Below are positions 10,955-22,714 of a stretch of 64,000 bases of DNA, in pieces (position 1 is the stretch's first letter; each line of letters starts with the position of its first letter). The stretch is from Inonotus obliquus. Lineage: Eukaryota > Basidiomycota > Agaricomycetes > Hymenochaetales > Hymenochaetaceae. The DNA lies in the NCBI GenBank assembly GCA_032164295.1, contig JAJHTX010000010.1:1798001-1862000 (forward strand), read 5' to 3'. Under the pieces are notes generated by a model. The model ran no database searches, was not told the DNA's origin, and was given only the letters and a program-made list of their open reading frames with translations. The translations under genes were made by a program, and so were the position numbers.

Positions 10955-12860
10955 ATGCGTCGGAGATGCTTAACGCTCTTTCTTATCGCTATCTGTACCG
11001 CCCAACTTGTCATCGCTGCTAACGATGACGGATTCGACTTCAACCCCGTTCTGGCGATGCAACCCGCCTTTGCACGTTCACTACCTGTCCAGATCCTGCT
11101 AAACGGCATCGTCTTAGCACTCACCGCCGTCCTCCTCTTCCATCTCCTCTTCACAGCTCAATACCACTGGCCTCTCGCTCCATTAAACTTTGGATTACAA
11201 CTCTCAGGTGTAATGAGTTTATTGATATCGTTGATTGCTACTCTTGTGGTGATTATGTCGAGAGCTTGGGGGGATACGCAGGAATGGCCGTATAAGATTG
11301 AGTATATTGCGAAGGAGGTTCCGCCTTTGAGTAGTTATACGAGTGGAGGGGAGAATAATACGGTTCCTGTTGGTTCGTCCAGTCAGGTTCAGTGGACGAC
11401 GGCGGAGTTGGCGGGGTGGTATGCTATGGATGCGACTACCTCTGCACTTGTTCAGGTGCGTTATTCTGATGATGATGTAATTGGTTATATCCTGACCGAA
11501 GGTTCGTTAGATCACGCATATACAGTTTTTGACGCTATTATATCCGTCTCGACTCGAACAGCGTCTTATCCTCTTCTTGCTTGGACCTTTGGCTCTACTT
11601 TCGGCCGCGATGGAACTCCTTCCGATTCATCAGAATCAGACGACAGTGGATGTTGCATATACCATTCGTAATACTTGCAACGCGGCACTCTCCCTCCTAT
11701 TCACCGCTGCCCTCTTCTTATGGGGATTCCTCATAAATCGCAAAGGCGCCTGGCGAACAGACGGTGGTACGGCTGTCTTTGGTGGAGCAGCTCTTGCACT
11801 CGCCCTTATTTCAACGGCTCTGAACTTCCTATATATACCGACGAAAGATCAGTACTTGTGGTTACCGAGCTTGATCTGGGCCGTAGTGCTCTGGCAGAGC
11901 TTTTTGGGCTGGTGGTGGTGGGTTGGTGGAGGGAGAGGTGTGGGAGAGGTTGAGGAGTTGTTGAGGAGGGAAGAGAGGAGGGAGAGGAAGAGGAAGGCTA
12001 GAGCTATGAGGAGGTCTGTTAGGAAGGAAAGGGCTCAGGCGCTTTGGAGGAACGCATCGGAGACGTTAAGATTCCCTCGACGAGGAGTTGGTCCGCAGGG
12101 TGTTGTCCCGACGGATGCACAGGGCGAGCGTATAGATACGAATGAACCCGAACGGAATACGCAAAATGGAGGCGCGGCACCGTTACCTTCTTCCGCTTCG
12201 TCAGTTACGAGCTCTCCGCAGACTGCAACGGATACCACTGCTCCTTCGAACTTCTTCACTCGGTTACGATCTTCCCCTCCCATCTCAGCACTCTCACATT
12301 TCTATCATCTATTACGGAGAGCGCATTTAGCTGCTGCGCATAGTCAGGCTTTGGAGAGGATGAGAAGGAGACGAGAGGTGTATGGGAATGAGGTTGCTAA
12401 TCGAGATGGTGTGATGGGTTTGGGGTTAGGACTAGATGGGAGAGGAAGGGATGGTGTTGATGGAGATGTTGTCGTGAGAGATACGGATGTTGTTGGATGG
12501 GGACTTGGAAGTTTTGGACTTAGGGAGAGGGAAAGGAGGGAGAATGAACTTGCGCAAGAGTTTGATATGGAGGAGCTCGTTTCCACTCGTGGTGATGGAG
12601 ATGAGGATGACGCAGATGTAGATGTGGATGAGGGGGATATTGAGAATGCAAGAAGGAGAGGGACGAGAGGGAGGACGAGAGGAAGGGAAAGATCCAGAGT
12701 GACTACGGGGAAGGAAGGAGGGAAAAATGAAAGAGAAAGAGAGCGAGGAAGGAATCGACCATCTGATCCTCCTCCGCCCCCTACGACGAGAGAGAGTTGG
12801 TCGGTTTGGTGGATGGGACCGCTGAGGAGGTGGAGATTGCAGGATTCGACTGCGTATTGA
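10955..12860 (+). CDS. Multi-pass membrane protein with long charged cytosolic tail, unknown function
   Basis: Two exons, 10955-11455 and 11526-12860, with a 70-nt intron. I set the start at 10955 because MRRRCLTLFLIAICTAQLVIA there is a textbook signal peptide; an in-frame ATG at 10871 would bury it behind 28 polar residues. Hydrophobic segments follow at LLNGIVLALTAVLLFHLL, LSGVMSLLISLIATLVVIM, LILFLLGPLALLSAAMEL, CNAALSLLFTAALFLWGFL, FGGAALALALISTALNFLY and LPSLIWAVVLWQSFLGWWW, so six or seven spans are likely. The last 280 residues are Arg/Glu-rich, then acidic, then Arg-rich, and should be cytosolic and disordered. The layout is receptor- or sensor-like, but no family motif was recognised. 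Confidence 0.75.
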
Positions 12861-14140
12861 GTAACTTGCGTATTGTTTGGTTCTTTTGAGTTCATGTATG
12901 TTTTACTGCTATTTTTCAGTTTCGGTGCTTTTGTGATTGATTCGGATGTCTTTGACGTCTATTTTTTTTCTGATGCTTTGTTTGATTGTTGTAATACGGT
13001 ATGCTTCGGTCCCATGTCGCTTTCGTTATTTTGATATGTAGATTTGGACTGTGGACGTTTTTCATCGTTTGGGAGCTTAGATGAAGACAGTGATACATTT
13101 GCAGTGTGAATCCCTTCCCTGAGCTGAGAGTGATGTATGGGCTATTGCCATGATTAGTCGGGAGGGAGGTGTGGGTATCATCCGGATCGCACCACAATTT
13201 TTCACAATCGCCCGCAAAATTCGCATCACCTCTATCCACAGGGTCTGATCAAAGTGTCCAAAGTGTCCGTGATTGTCGAACATGAAGGTCTACTGTACTA
13301 TTCCTTAGCACTTTTCTCAAGCAACTCTTCATTGTAAATCCTCAGCTATTGTACGATGTTAAGGTCTGCATCAAGTGAACAAGAACATATATCCACCATA
13401 CAGCTATATCGCTATTTGCTTATAAAATTGCAGGAACAAAATCCAGTATATTATATGTATGCCTTCAATTCTTTCCTAGTTTCTCCCTCTCTCATTACCT
13501 CTGTTTCTCAGCGTTGGTACATTATAGCTCCTCATAGTACAAACATGCAATTGGTCAGTACATCTAAGCTAATGATAACTTTGACTGGAATACACGATAG
13601 TCACAGAAACTACACAACTACTCTTTCCCTTCTATATTCTCGTCCAGATACCAGGTCATATTTTTAGTCAAGAATAATCATTGCCCTCCTTTTTTTCAAC
13701 TACTGTAGGAGTCATCCCTTGGAATAAAAGTTTTTGTGTACATCACGGAGACTTTTGATAAGACCCTGTATACAGGGGCTCAGGATGTTCCAACTACCTA
13801 AACGAGAAAGGAGCACAGAGTTTCAAAGTCCGAATCCTGTCAGCATGCACAGCCACATGAAAACCCCATCCTTATGTGTCCATTAGTTGCTTGGGTGAGG
13901 CATGCAACGCGCAACTTGGCCATTTCGTTGCCTCGTCTTGTTGCACCCATACAGAAGTATTGTAAAAAAGACTGTTACGATCCAGTCTCTCATTTTGATA
14001 CGTATAAGTAATAGTGATTGCACAAAGGCGTTCATTGTCAGACTTTCCATGCGTGAGCCTGAGGCTCCAGTGACTATCATTCATGAAACGGAGGCACTCA
14101 TGGACAAAGGACACGAGGCAGCGCTTTCCTTTCAACCACC
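12861..14140. other. Intergenic, no gene seen
   Basis: A 1.3-kb stretch, T-rich just after the membrane-protein gene (probable 3' UTR) and mixed after that. The open frames on both strands are short and resemble no known protein. No tRNA or other RNA gene could be folded with confidence. Confidence 0.5.
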
Positions 14141-17100
14141 ATGTGCATGTTGACTGTCTATCAACTGCGAGGTCCGTCCATTTGTTGGAATGCACTAGGT
14201 CTGGATAACTTTGTCAAACTAACCTGCAGTATTACGACTCGAATCACTTCGATGGAATGCATTATTCCATAGCAAAGCGCCGGATCTCTATGTCGAAGTC
14301 AAGTTTGGCGATACTCTCTGGAGATCCCGGACGGTTACAAAAAGCGCATCCCCTGTGTGGCATGAGGAGCTCGCCCTGTGAGTGCATGTCTGGATGGCAA
14401 TTCAGAAGCATCTAACGAGGTATATCCAGCCCTCCTTCGAGCGAGTCCGATACTCTGATCATAAAAATCAGACATAGATCGAGTTGGCTGCGCGACCCAT
14501 GTGTGGGATATCTTCAGATCAATCTTCTCGATATCTTGGAGAGATGCACCACCGGGGAAGGTAACTCACGGTCAGGTATCCTCATTTACGCCGTCTAATA
14601 TTCCCGTCTAGCCGCCTTTGACATCCAGTCGTCCCACCACCAATCATCGACAGCTGTGGGCAGCATCATCTTGGATCTCAAAGTCATCGACACAGTAACA
14701 GCCGCTGGCAATGCTATCTCGGCAGCTGATGACGATGTCAGACGACAAGGGATCGCGGGTTCGGAAGAAATAGTAGAAAAAATGCAGTCCGTTTCGGATG
14801 GGGTGGCTCTGGCATCCAGTCAGGGAGACCTTTACCGTGCGGTGGGCGATCTGATGTCAAAGCTAAAAGTATTCAAAGATTTCATGGACGCCGTATCGGA
14901 AGTGAGTGCCAAAACCAAAACGCCATCAGGATTCAAGTTGGGAACCCTTGCTAACACTACCTAGGTACACCCATATCTCACCATCGCATGGACAGCAGTC
15001 TCGGCTTTGTATAAGGTGCGTGACCTCGATAATAACACATGATGGACTTGCTTCAACGACGACTTCAGGCCGTTCACTGGCAGAATGTATATGAGAAAGA
15101 CAAGAGACTTTTGGATCTCGTCCGCATTATGGACGATGCTTTCAGCTTCGTTCGCGACGTCGAGAAACTCCGAGACAAGTCTCCTGATCTTCAACGATCT
15201 ATAGTTGCTCTCCTGAAACAGACCATCGAGTGCTGTTTCTTCGTTCGTCGTTATGCGAGTCGTGGATTCATTGGTAAGTTTCATATTCGACAGTATATCA
15301 ACCATCAACCGACGAATTTACACAGGATGTGCTCTTGACACCGAGGCCAGTGAAACCATTGGCAGCTTCAAACATGCATTAGACGAGTTGAAGGAGGCCA
15401 TTAATAAACGAGTGTCGCTCCGCACAGCTTTTGTCTCCGCACGCACATCTCAGAAGGTTGATGAACTATGTCAGTCTTCCATATTCGCATCTCGAATCGT
15501 GACTGACACGTGCCTCAGGGTTGAAAGAGTGTCTCAATCCGAGTCCGTTCGAAGCAAGCGATCGTCCTCAGTGTCTGCCCGGGACTCGCAGGGAGATTAT
15601 CCATGAGGTCGCTGAATGGATGTCCTCAGAGACCAGTCAGAACATCCTCTGGCAGTACGGTGTCGCAGGCTCTGGTAAGAGTACCGTGAGCGCGACAATT
15701 GCAGAATACTTTCGAGGAGTGTCGCGTCTCGGTGCCTTTCTCTTCTTCGAGAGAGGGAAGAGTAACCCGTCCTCTGTCATCCGCACAATCGCATACAAGC
15801 TGGCATTGTTCGACTCCTCCATCGGATCGAGCATTGCCTCTGCAATCGAGGCCGACAAAGACATCTCAACAGCACCTTTAGACCACCAGTTCAATACACT
15901 CCTTCAGCCGCTTTGTACCGGCGCGATATCTATTCCAGGACCGATCGTTGTCGTTCTAGACGCCCTCGACGAGTGTGGAACACCTGAGAAGCGTCACTGT
16001 CTGGTGGAGCTCCTCTGGAAGAAGTTCTCCTCCTTACCCAGTGTCATTCGCTTCCTTGCTACAAGTCGAAGGGAGCCGGACATTGACAGGGTTCTTTCCT
16101 CACTTGCCGCACACATACGTGCCATGGAACTCGACTACAGCTCGGAGACCAGTCAGCGTGATGTTCATACTTTCATATGTGACGAGATGACAGCGCTGTT
16201 CGTCAGCGGGTGATGATTCCAGTGGACTGGCCATGGGATAACGACATGGAAGTGCTCGGAAAGGCCACCAACGGTCTATTCATCTGCGCCTCGACCGCTG
16301 TGAAGATGGTCAAGAGTAGTAACGACCCCTTCTTTCAGCTCGGTCGTCTTGTCAGGGATTCACGGTCGCTCTCTGGCTTTGGCCTAGATGATTCGTACGG
16401 CCTGGTTCTCCGGAATGCAGAGAGCAATTGGGAAGATAACAGGTCGAAGGATTGCTTTGGGAGAGTTCTGATACTCATCCTCTTGAGCAAAAGTCCAATC
16501 TCGGTTGAAACTATTGATGGCATTCTTGTATGGAAACCCCACGAGACGTCGCATCTAATATTGTCGACCCTTCGCAGTTTAATCGCAGACACTCCAAGTG
16601 GGACTGTTACCTTGCTTCATGCCTCCTTCTCCGATTACCTCATGTCACCAAATCGCGAAAACGATCCGTGGCACATCGATATTCCCGCAGCGAAGACTTT
16701 CTTCACTGAACGTTGTTTTTCTGTTATGGGAGACCTCCTGCGTTTCAATATCTGTGATTTAGAGTCGTCCTTCGTATGTAACGGCGACGTTCCGGGACTT
16801 GCAGATCGCATCAAGGAATGCATCCCACCTCACCTCGAGTATCCATGCCTGTACTGGACGCAGCATCTCCTCGACGTTCAAGATTCCCCTGATATGTTCG
16901 ACATGCTTTCGGACTTTTCCCAACACCGTCTCCTGTTCTGGTTCGAGGTGCTAAGCTTAGCCAAGTCATTCCATCGAACTGCGAGCCGTGCGCTGTTGGA
17001 TGCTTCAACATGGTCCGAGGTAGGTTGTCCACCATGCTTGTATTCGTATATCTGACTAGCGACTAGACTTATGACACGGATATGGCCGCATTTCTACGGG

Positions 17101-19337
17101 ATGCCAGCAATCTCGCGAGTACATATGCTCCAGCTATATCCCAATCTACTCCACACATCTATGTCTCCATGATCCCACTCGCGAAGCACGATTCACTGGT
17201 TGCGCAGCATTATGTTGGCCAAGTTACTGCAATGGTACAGGTTGAACGGCGGGGTGCGAAGAGACCTCCAATGCACTTGAAGGTGTTCGATGGCCATTCC
17301 GGCGCAGTCTATTCCGTCGCTTTCTCACCAGACGGACGACGCATTGCATCGGCTTCTGGAGATGGAAGCATCAAAATCTGGGACATCGCCAGTGGAGAAG
17401 ATATTTGTATGCCCGTAACGGGACATTACAGAGGCGTCTGGTCAGTATGTTTCTCTCCAGATGGGCGGCGCATTGTGTCGGGTACGTCGGACTGCATGAT
17501 AAGAGTATGGGATGCCGAGACGGGTGAGCTGATCTTAGGCCCATTTATTGGCCACAAAAAGGGTGTTTGTTCTGTAGCATTTTCACCTGACGGAATGATG
17601 ATCGCATCTGGATCTGCCGACGAAACCATCATTCTCTGGGATGCCGAGAAAGGAGAACCCATTGCGAATCCCTTGACTGGGCACAACGGCGCTGTCTATT
17701 CCGTTGCATTTTCTCCTGATGGTGCGCGATTGATGTCGGGCTCATATGACAGGACGATTATTATCTGGGACGTGGAGAGTGGACGACCTCTTTACGAACC
17801 TTTTCGAGGCCATTCCCATCGGGTTCTATCCGTTGCGTTCCCTTCGGATGGCAAGCATATAGTTTCCGGTTCCCGTGATAGAACTATTAAAATTTGGAAC
17901 GCGGAAAGCGGGAGCGTTGTTTCTACATCGTCTGGTCACTCGTTACAAGTCATGTCTGTTGCATACTCCCCTTGTGGCACTCGTATCGTCTCTGGATCTG
18001 AGGATAACACAATAATGATATGGAATGCCAATACGGGACAGGTCACATCTACCTTCAAAGGGCACTCGAGCGCAGTTCAGTCCGTCGCATGGTCACACTG
18101 CGGAAACTACATCGTCTCGGGTTCCGATGACAAGACGGTGAAAATTTGGGATGCCACTGCCATGATAGACAATTCGGAACGATTCTCAGGACATACCGCT
18201 GCTATCACATCAATCGCGACTTCCCCCGATGCAAGTCGAATCGCATCCGCATCTGTAAACGAGTCTATCGTAGTTAGGAATGCCGAGAACGGAGAAATTG
18301 TATTAGGGCCTCTTCGGGGTCACAGAGATTCGGTTGGATGTGTAGTATTCTCGTTGGACGGCTCACGGCTCGTCTCGGGTTCGGGCGATGGAACGATCAG
18401 GGTCTGGAATGCCGAGAATGGTGCGATGATTTTCGAACCGCTAAACGGACACACCGATGGAGTTTATTGCATCACATTGTCACCAGACGGTTCAAAGCTT
18501 GCCTCTGGCTCGTGCGATGAAACAATCAAGATATGGGATTTGACGTCTGGACTGCTTATCGCTGGTCCGCTTCATGGACATTCGGGCACTATCTGCTCAG
18601 TAGCATTCTCTCCCGATGGCAAGCTGCTCGTGTCGGGTTCAAAGGTCAAGACGATTAGAATTTGGGATACAGACACGTGGGAGTGCATATCCGAACCTTT
18701 GACGGGACACACCGAAGAAATTAGTTCCGTGTGCTTCTCACCGGACGGCACGCGGTTCGCCTCTGGTTCATACGACGAAACTATAGTCATCTGGGATGTG
18801 CAGACTCAGCAAATGATCGGAAATCCTTTGAAAGGACGCACACCCTCAGAATATTCTGTTATTTTCTCTCTTGATGGAAAGTATGTTATTTCGGGATCTG
18901 CGGACAACACGATACGAATTTGGGACGTGGACAGTGGATCGAATATCGGAATTCTTGAGGGTCATACGAGCTACGTTATGTCGCTTTCCTTGCTCCCTGA
19001 TGGGTCGCAACTCGCTTCAGGATCTTACGACGGTACGATTAGAAGGTGGGACGTATCGAACCTACTCCAACCACCTAACGAGAGTAATGGCATCCTCACA
19101 GTCGCCCCTCCGCATGGCAACGAAGACATATCAGAGTGGGTCTTGAGTGACGGAGGGTGTCTTAGACCCGGACGCGGTCGAGGCGAGTTAGTCTTGTGGA
19201 TCCCTCCAGACCTTCGTCCAACGCTTTGGAGACCTCGAAGCACTGGCATTTTCAGTTGCGAGTTTTCGACAAGACTTAAATTCGATGGAACGGCCCTTGG
19301 TAAGCGATGGACAGAGTGCTTCACACCTCCGGGTTGA
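14141..19337 (+). CDS. NLR-like STAND protein: C2 domain, NACHT NTPase, 14 WD40 repeats, with an internal frameshift
   Basis: Nine exons: 14141-14171, 14230-14377, 14430-14560, 14612-14901, 14965-15015, 15069-15273, 15326-15469, 15519-17019 and 17067-19337. Phases close everywhere except inside exon 8. The N-terminus looks like a C2 domain (DLYVEVKFGDTLWRSRTVTK, SPVWHEELAL, VGYLQINLLDIL). A helical segment follows, then the NACHT core with Walker A YGVAGSGKST and Walker B VVVLDALDECG, a winged-helix-like stretch, and 14 WD40 units from 17280, enough for two seven-bladed propellers. The C-terminal tail (LWIPPDLRPTLWRP) matches the usual agaricomycete ending. Near 16193 the frame moves by two bases (GCGC where GC would keep frame), so the protein is cut before the winged helix unless this is an error. 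Such proteins act in fungal allorecognition and innate immunity: the repeats sense a ligand and the NTPase oligomerises. About 1590 aa if unbroken. Confidence 0.85.
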
Positions 19338-20076
19338 ACGGAAGATAGGTTGCCTTTTCAGTCTCCTTAATGCGCATTGCGGAGTTGTTCGAACAGTTCA
19401 TTATACACGTATAACACTTTCATCGTCACGAAATACACATTAAATCTTGCTTGGTTATTCTGACATTCGTTTAGTTTGCTTGGAGATCTTTTCCTATACG
19501 AGTCAGTTTACTTACCTTTGAGCCGACCAGGCATTATGTTCTAGTCTAGTTATGCATGCCAGACTCTGGTTCACCACCTTCCGAAGTAAGGGAGAATAAG
19601 TTGAAGTAGCGAAAAAGTAAGGAAATCATGAGACTACTAGGAGAGGCAGAGGAGACAATTTGAAAGAGTTGTACGAGGATTTGTGTGGTTATGGTTGGCT
19701 CAACTCACGGTGACCGAGGTTGGTTTGTAAGCTGGGGTATTGCATAATCCAATAGGTCACGGTTATACTCCGTTACTGTCACAGACGACGTAATGTACTG
19801 TGCGCGTCAGGCGAGTCCAAGTCCAACGCGTCCTCGTCTTCCTCGCTCAGCTTATTGCACCCCTCGACGACGGGCGGTCTACGATTTCTATCGACGAGAG
19901 TGGCGCTAACGAGAACGGGAACGAATACAGAAATCACGTTTGTTTTTTGGAACGAAACGAGTTCGAGATGTTAGGTGAAGGTGTGTTTGATCTGGATTGT
20001 TTCCTTGAATGACTGGATGTTTGCTAATGATTTGTGGTTTTTCCGCCTATTGTGAATTCTGTACGCGATTGCGTTG
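19338..20076. other. Intergenic, no gene seen
   Basis: Spacer between the NLR-like gene and ERV14. It holds the first gene's 3' end and the ERV14 promoter. The one open frame (about 19800-20012) has no recognisable homology. Confidence 0.45.
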
Positions 20077-20784
20077 ATGAATGAAGGCTGGCTATTTCTT
20101 TTCTCGGTCCTGTTTGCGGCCGGGTTGTTGTTTACGATGGTTTTCTTCGTGCGTCTATTCTACTCTCCTAGATAAGCTGGTTAACTGATGTTGGACATTT
20201 TATAGATCATCATGTTCTCCGACCTCGAATGCGATTACATCAACCCTATTGACCTATGCAACAAGCTCAACCAGGTACGTTCGACGTGGCAGGCCCTTCG
20301 AGCTACTGCGAACTGATCGCTGACTCTGACCTTGATCGTGTGCAACAAACAACAAACCACGACAGTTCGTCCTACCCGAAAACGGCGCACACGCATTCTT
20401 GACGCTGTTATTCCTGCTTTCTGGACAATGGACGGCGTTTTTGCTTAATGCACCGCTCGTCGCTTTCAACGCTAACAAGTACGTACTCACTTTGAGCATC
20501 TTGTCATTCGGTTCCGTGTTCATCTATTGACTGACTCACACTCTCATTGTCCGGCGTGGTATTTTTTAGAATAATCAACAAGACACATATGTACGACGCT
20601 ACTGAGATTTTCCGTACTTTATCGGGACATAAGAAGGAGGCGTTTATTAAGCTTGGGTTTTACCTACTCAGTTTCTTCTATTACCTCTACCGGTGCGTAC
20701 ACCTCCTGAGCTTCTTTTCCGGTAAACTGAGTGGCGTTATTTGTTTGCAGAATGATTGTTGCGCTTATCGCAGAGAGCGAGTAA
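20077..20784 (+). CDS. ERV14: ER cargo receptor of the cornichon family
   Basis: Five exons (20077-20148, 20206-20274, 20366-20478, 20570-20692, 20751-20784) give 136 aa, the normal length for the family. The signature MFSDLECDYINPIDLCNKLN is complete, followed by FVLPENGAHAFLTLLFLLSG, the HMYDATEIFRTLS cytosolic loop and FYLLSFFYYLYRMI. Three hydrophobic spans are visible. Erv14 loads transmembrane cargo into COPII vesicles at ER exit sites, notably proteins with long transmembrane helices bound for the late secretory pathway. I chose the ATG at 20077 because it gives NEGWLFLFSVLFAAG, the usual first span; the out-of-frame ATG at 20081 does not. Confidence 0.95.
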
Positions 20785-21367
20785 ATAGGAGAAGGGATGA
20801 GCGCTGGATGCACATCATGACCTATTCGGAAGATTTGAATGGGCTAACAGGGTATCATCCGTTTTGGCGAGGAGAGAATATGAGAGGGTTCTTACGTGGA
20901 AGAGAGTGATGTCGCATCTAGTAGAGCTCTACTTCATTGTCTTTATTTTAATCAAAAGTAAAAACACAGACCCGAGCGTGAATGGAGTGAAGGATGTACA
21001 TGTACGGAGCCCACCGACCCTTCAACAGACTACTGATGTCGTCCATCGAAAATGGGTGCTAAGACGGCCAAAAGTTGATCTAGACACGGCTTGACACTCG
21101 AACGGCCGCGTGGAAGTCAAAAATCGCAGACCATGAGCAACACTGGGAAACTAGTCGAGAGCCGAGTCGCCGCACGATGGAAACATGGGCGATGAAGACG
21201 AGGAAGATTTATACGAATGAGGGCGTTTAGGGCCGGTCGGAGTGAAAAGATAAGGATATGCACGTGATCGCATATAGTCAGTTGAAACCATACGGTCCAT
21301 GTATATAGGGCTATTGATTTGATCCTGAGCTGCCAGCACCCAACCGTTCGAACAAACAAGAGCTGAT
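20785..21367. other. Intergenic, no gene seen
   Basis: Spacer between two rightward genes. Several short open frames have no homology I recognise. It should contain the promoter of the kinase-like gene at 21368. Confidence 0.45.
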
Positions 21368-22594
21368 ATGCACCCCCCACCGTCGAGTGAAGCCATAGGA
21401 CGAAACCCCCCGAAAGAGAATTATTACCTTTGCGTCGATTGCGGAGGGACGAAGACTGCGATAACCATCACGGATAGTAAAGGCGTGGTTCGAGCAAGGA
21501 CGAATAATGGACCTCCGTCGAACTTTTCTTATCTGGGTACGGAGGAGTTCCTGAGGGTTGTTAAAGCGTCTGTGGAGGATGTGTTGTGGGAATGTGTTGG
21601 TGACGGTGAAAGCGAAAAGAGGAAGGAGTTGCTACCGGCGAAGGATGGAGGAGGATATTTCGCAGCGGCGTGGTTTGGTGTATCGGGCGTTGATACGCCT
21701 GAAGCGGTAAACGAATTGACCCCTCGTCTTACAACAATGCTGTCTCTCCCTGCAACACCCCCGCGATTTATATTGGCGAATGATACGACGCTATTGGCTG
21801 CTCCGCTTGTTATCGCTGCGAAGCGGAAGGGGGATTTGAAGCTGAGGAACTGTGTAGCTGTTGTTGGAGGGACGGGAAGCAACGCCGCGAGTTTCCGCCT
21901 GGCTTCGAGCGAGGTGGGGGAAGTGCCGAAGGAGATCGCGAGAATTGGCGGATGGGGGTGGATACTTGGTGACGAGGGTGGTGGATTCCATATTGGAAGA
22001 GAGGCAATAAGACAGTTACTTCGTCAACATGAACTCTCTGTTCTCTCGGGAAATCCTCTCCAGCCGCCGTCATCCTCTGAAGAACGGAAAAGCGACTTGC
22101 GTACGAGCGTACTGGAATTATTCGGTGTAAACAGCGCCGTTGAGCTACTTGCATTGATTCATGATGCCGATCCAGTAGAGGGCGAGTTGCGACAGTTACC
22201 ACCTCATCGATTGATAGCCCGCGAGAAACGACTCAGTCAATTACCTCCTCTCGTATTCAAAGCGGCGTTTGGCGACGCAGAAGGGCGAGGTGGAGGAGAC
22301 CCGCTCGCTCTAAACGTATTGAAGACGACATCTAACGAACTCGCAGAACAAATAGCATTACTACTCGAACCTCCATCCGGACCTACACCATCTGCTCCCT
22401 TAGCGATTCCAGCCAAATCATCGTTGTTGATATTCGGGGGGTCACTAGTTGGAATACCCACTTATCAGAATCTTGTTTTGGACTCTCTGAGATCAAAGGG
22501 ATATGAGTTTGCTGGGGTTGAACATGTTGCGAACGCTGCAGAGGTGGGAGGCCGTGTTCTTTGGGAGATTTTCAATGGAGGAAAGGAGATTTGA
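21368..22594 (+). CDS. N-acetylglucosamine kinase-like protein (BadF/BadG/BcrA ATPase family)
   Basis: A single exon of 408 aa. The actin-like ATPase fold is marked by the phosphate-1 motif VDCGGTKTAITI near residue 22, the FGVSGVDTPE segment, the phosphate-2 motif VGGTGSNA and the following GGWGWILGDEGGGFHIG, and the adenosine motif LLIFGGSLVG near the C-terminus. In the eukaryotic branch these enzymes phosphorylate N-acetylglucosamine at O6 with ATP, salvaging amino sugars from chitin or glycan turnover; for a fungus that recycles its own wall this is a sensible role, but the substrate is inferred. A Gly-rich insert (GDAEGRGGGDP) sits in the C-terminal half. The gene converges with the glycosyltransferase on the other strand, 120 bp apart. 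Confidence 0.85.
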   Translation: MHPPPSSEAIGRNPPKENYYLCVDCGGTKTAITITDSKGVVRARTNNGPPSNFSYLGTEEFLRVVKASVEDVLWECVGDGESEKRKELLPAKDGGGYFAAAWFGVSGVDTPEAVNELTPRLTTMLSLPATPPRFILANDTTLLAAPLVIAAKRKGDLKLRNCVAVVGGTGSNAASFRLASSEVGEVPKEIARIGGWGWILGDEGGGFHIGREAIRQLLRQHELSVLSGNPLQPPSSSEERKSDLRTSVLELFGVNSAVELLALIHDADPVEGELRQLPPHRLIAREKRLSQLPPLVFKAAFGDAEGRGGGDPLALNVLKTTSNELAEQIALLLEPPSGPTPSAPLAIPAKSSLLIFGGSLVGIPTYQNLVLDSLRSKGYEFAGVEHVANAAEVGGRVLWEIFNGGKEI

Positions 22595-22714
22595 TGCATT
22601 TCTATGGATCTATAATACACTTGGATTCGCTTGCTTTGTACAAATGTTTTCGTTTTGGATCTCTAGAATGTACAGCGCCTTTCAGTGTCCTTCAAGTAGC
22701 TATAGATACGTCAA

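Noticed and set aside
12344..12895. Minus-strand open frame of 183 codons rich in Ser and Leu
   Set aside because: Antisense of the charged low-complexity tail of the membrane protein; composition follows from the repeated codons on the other strand.
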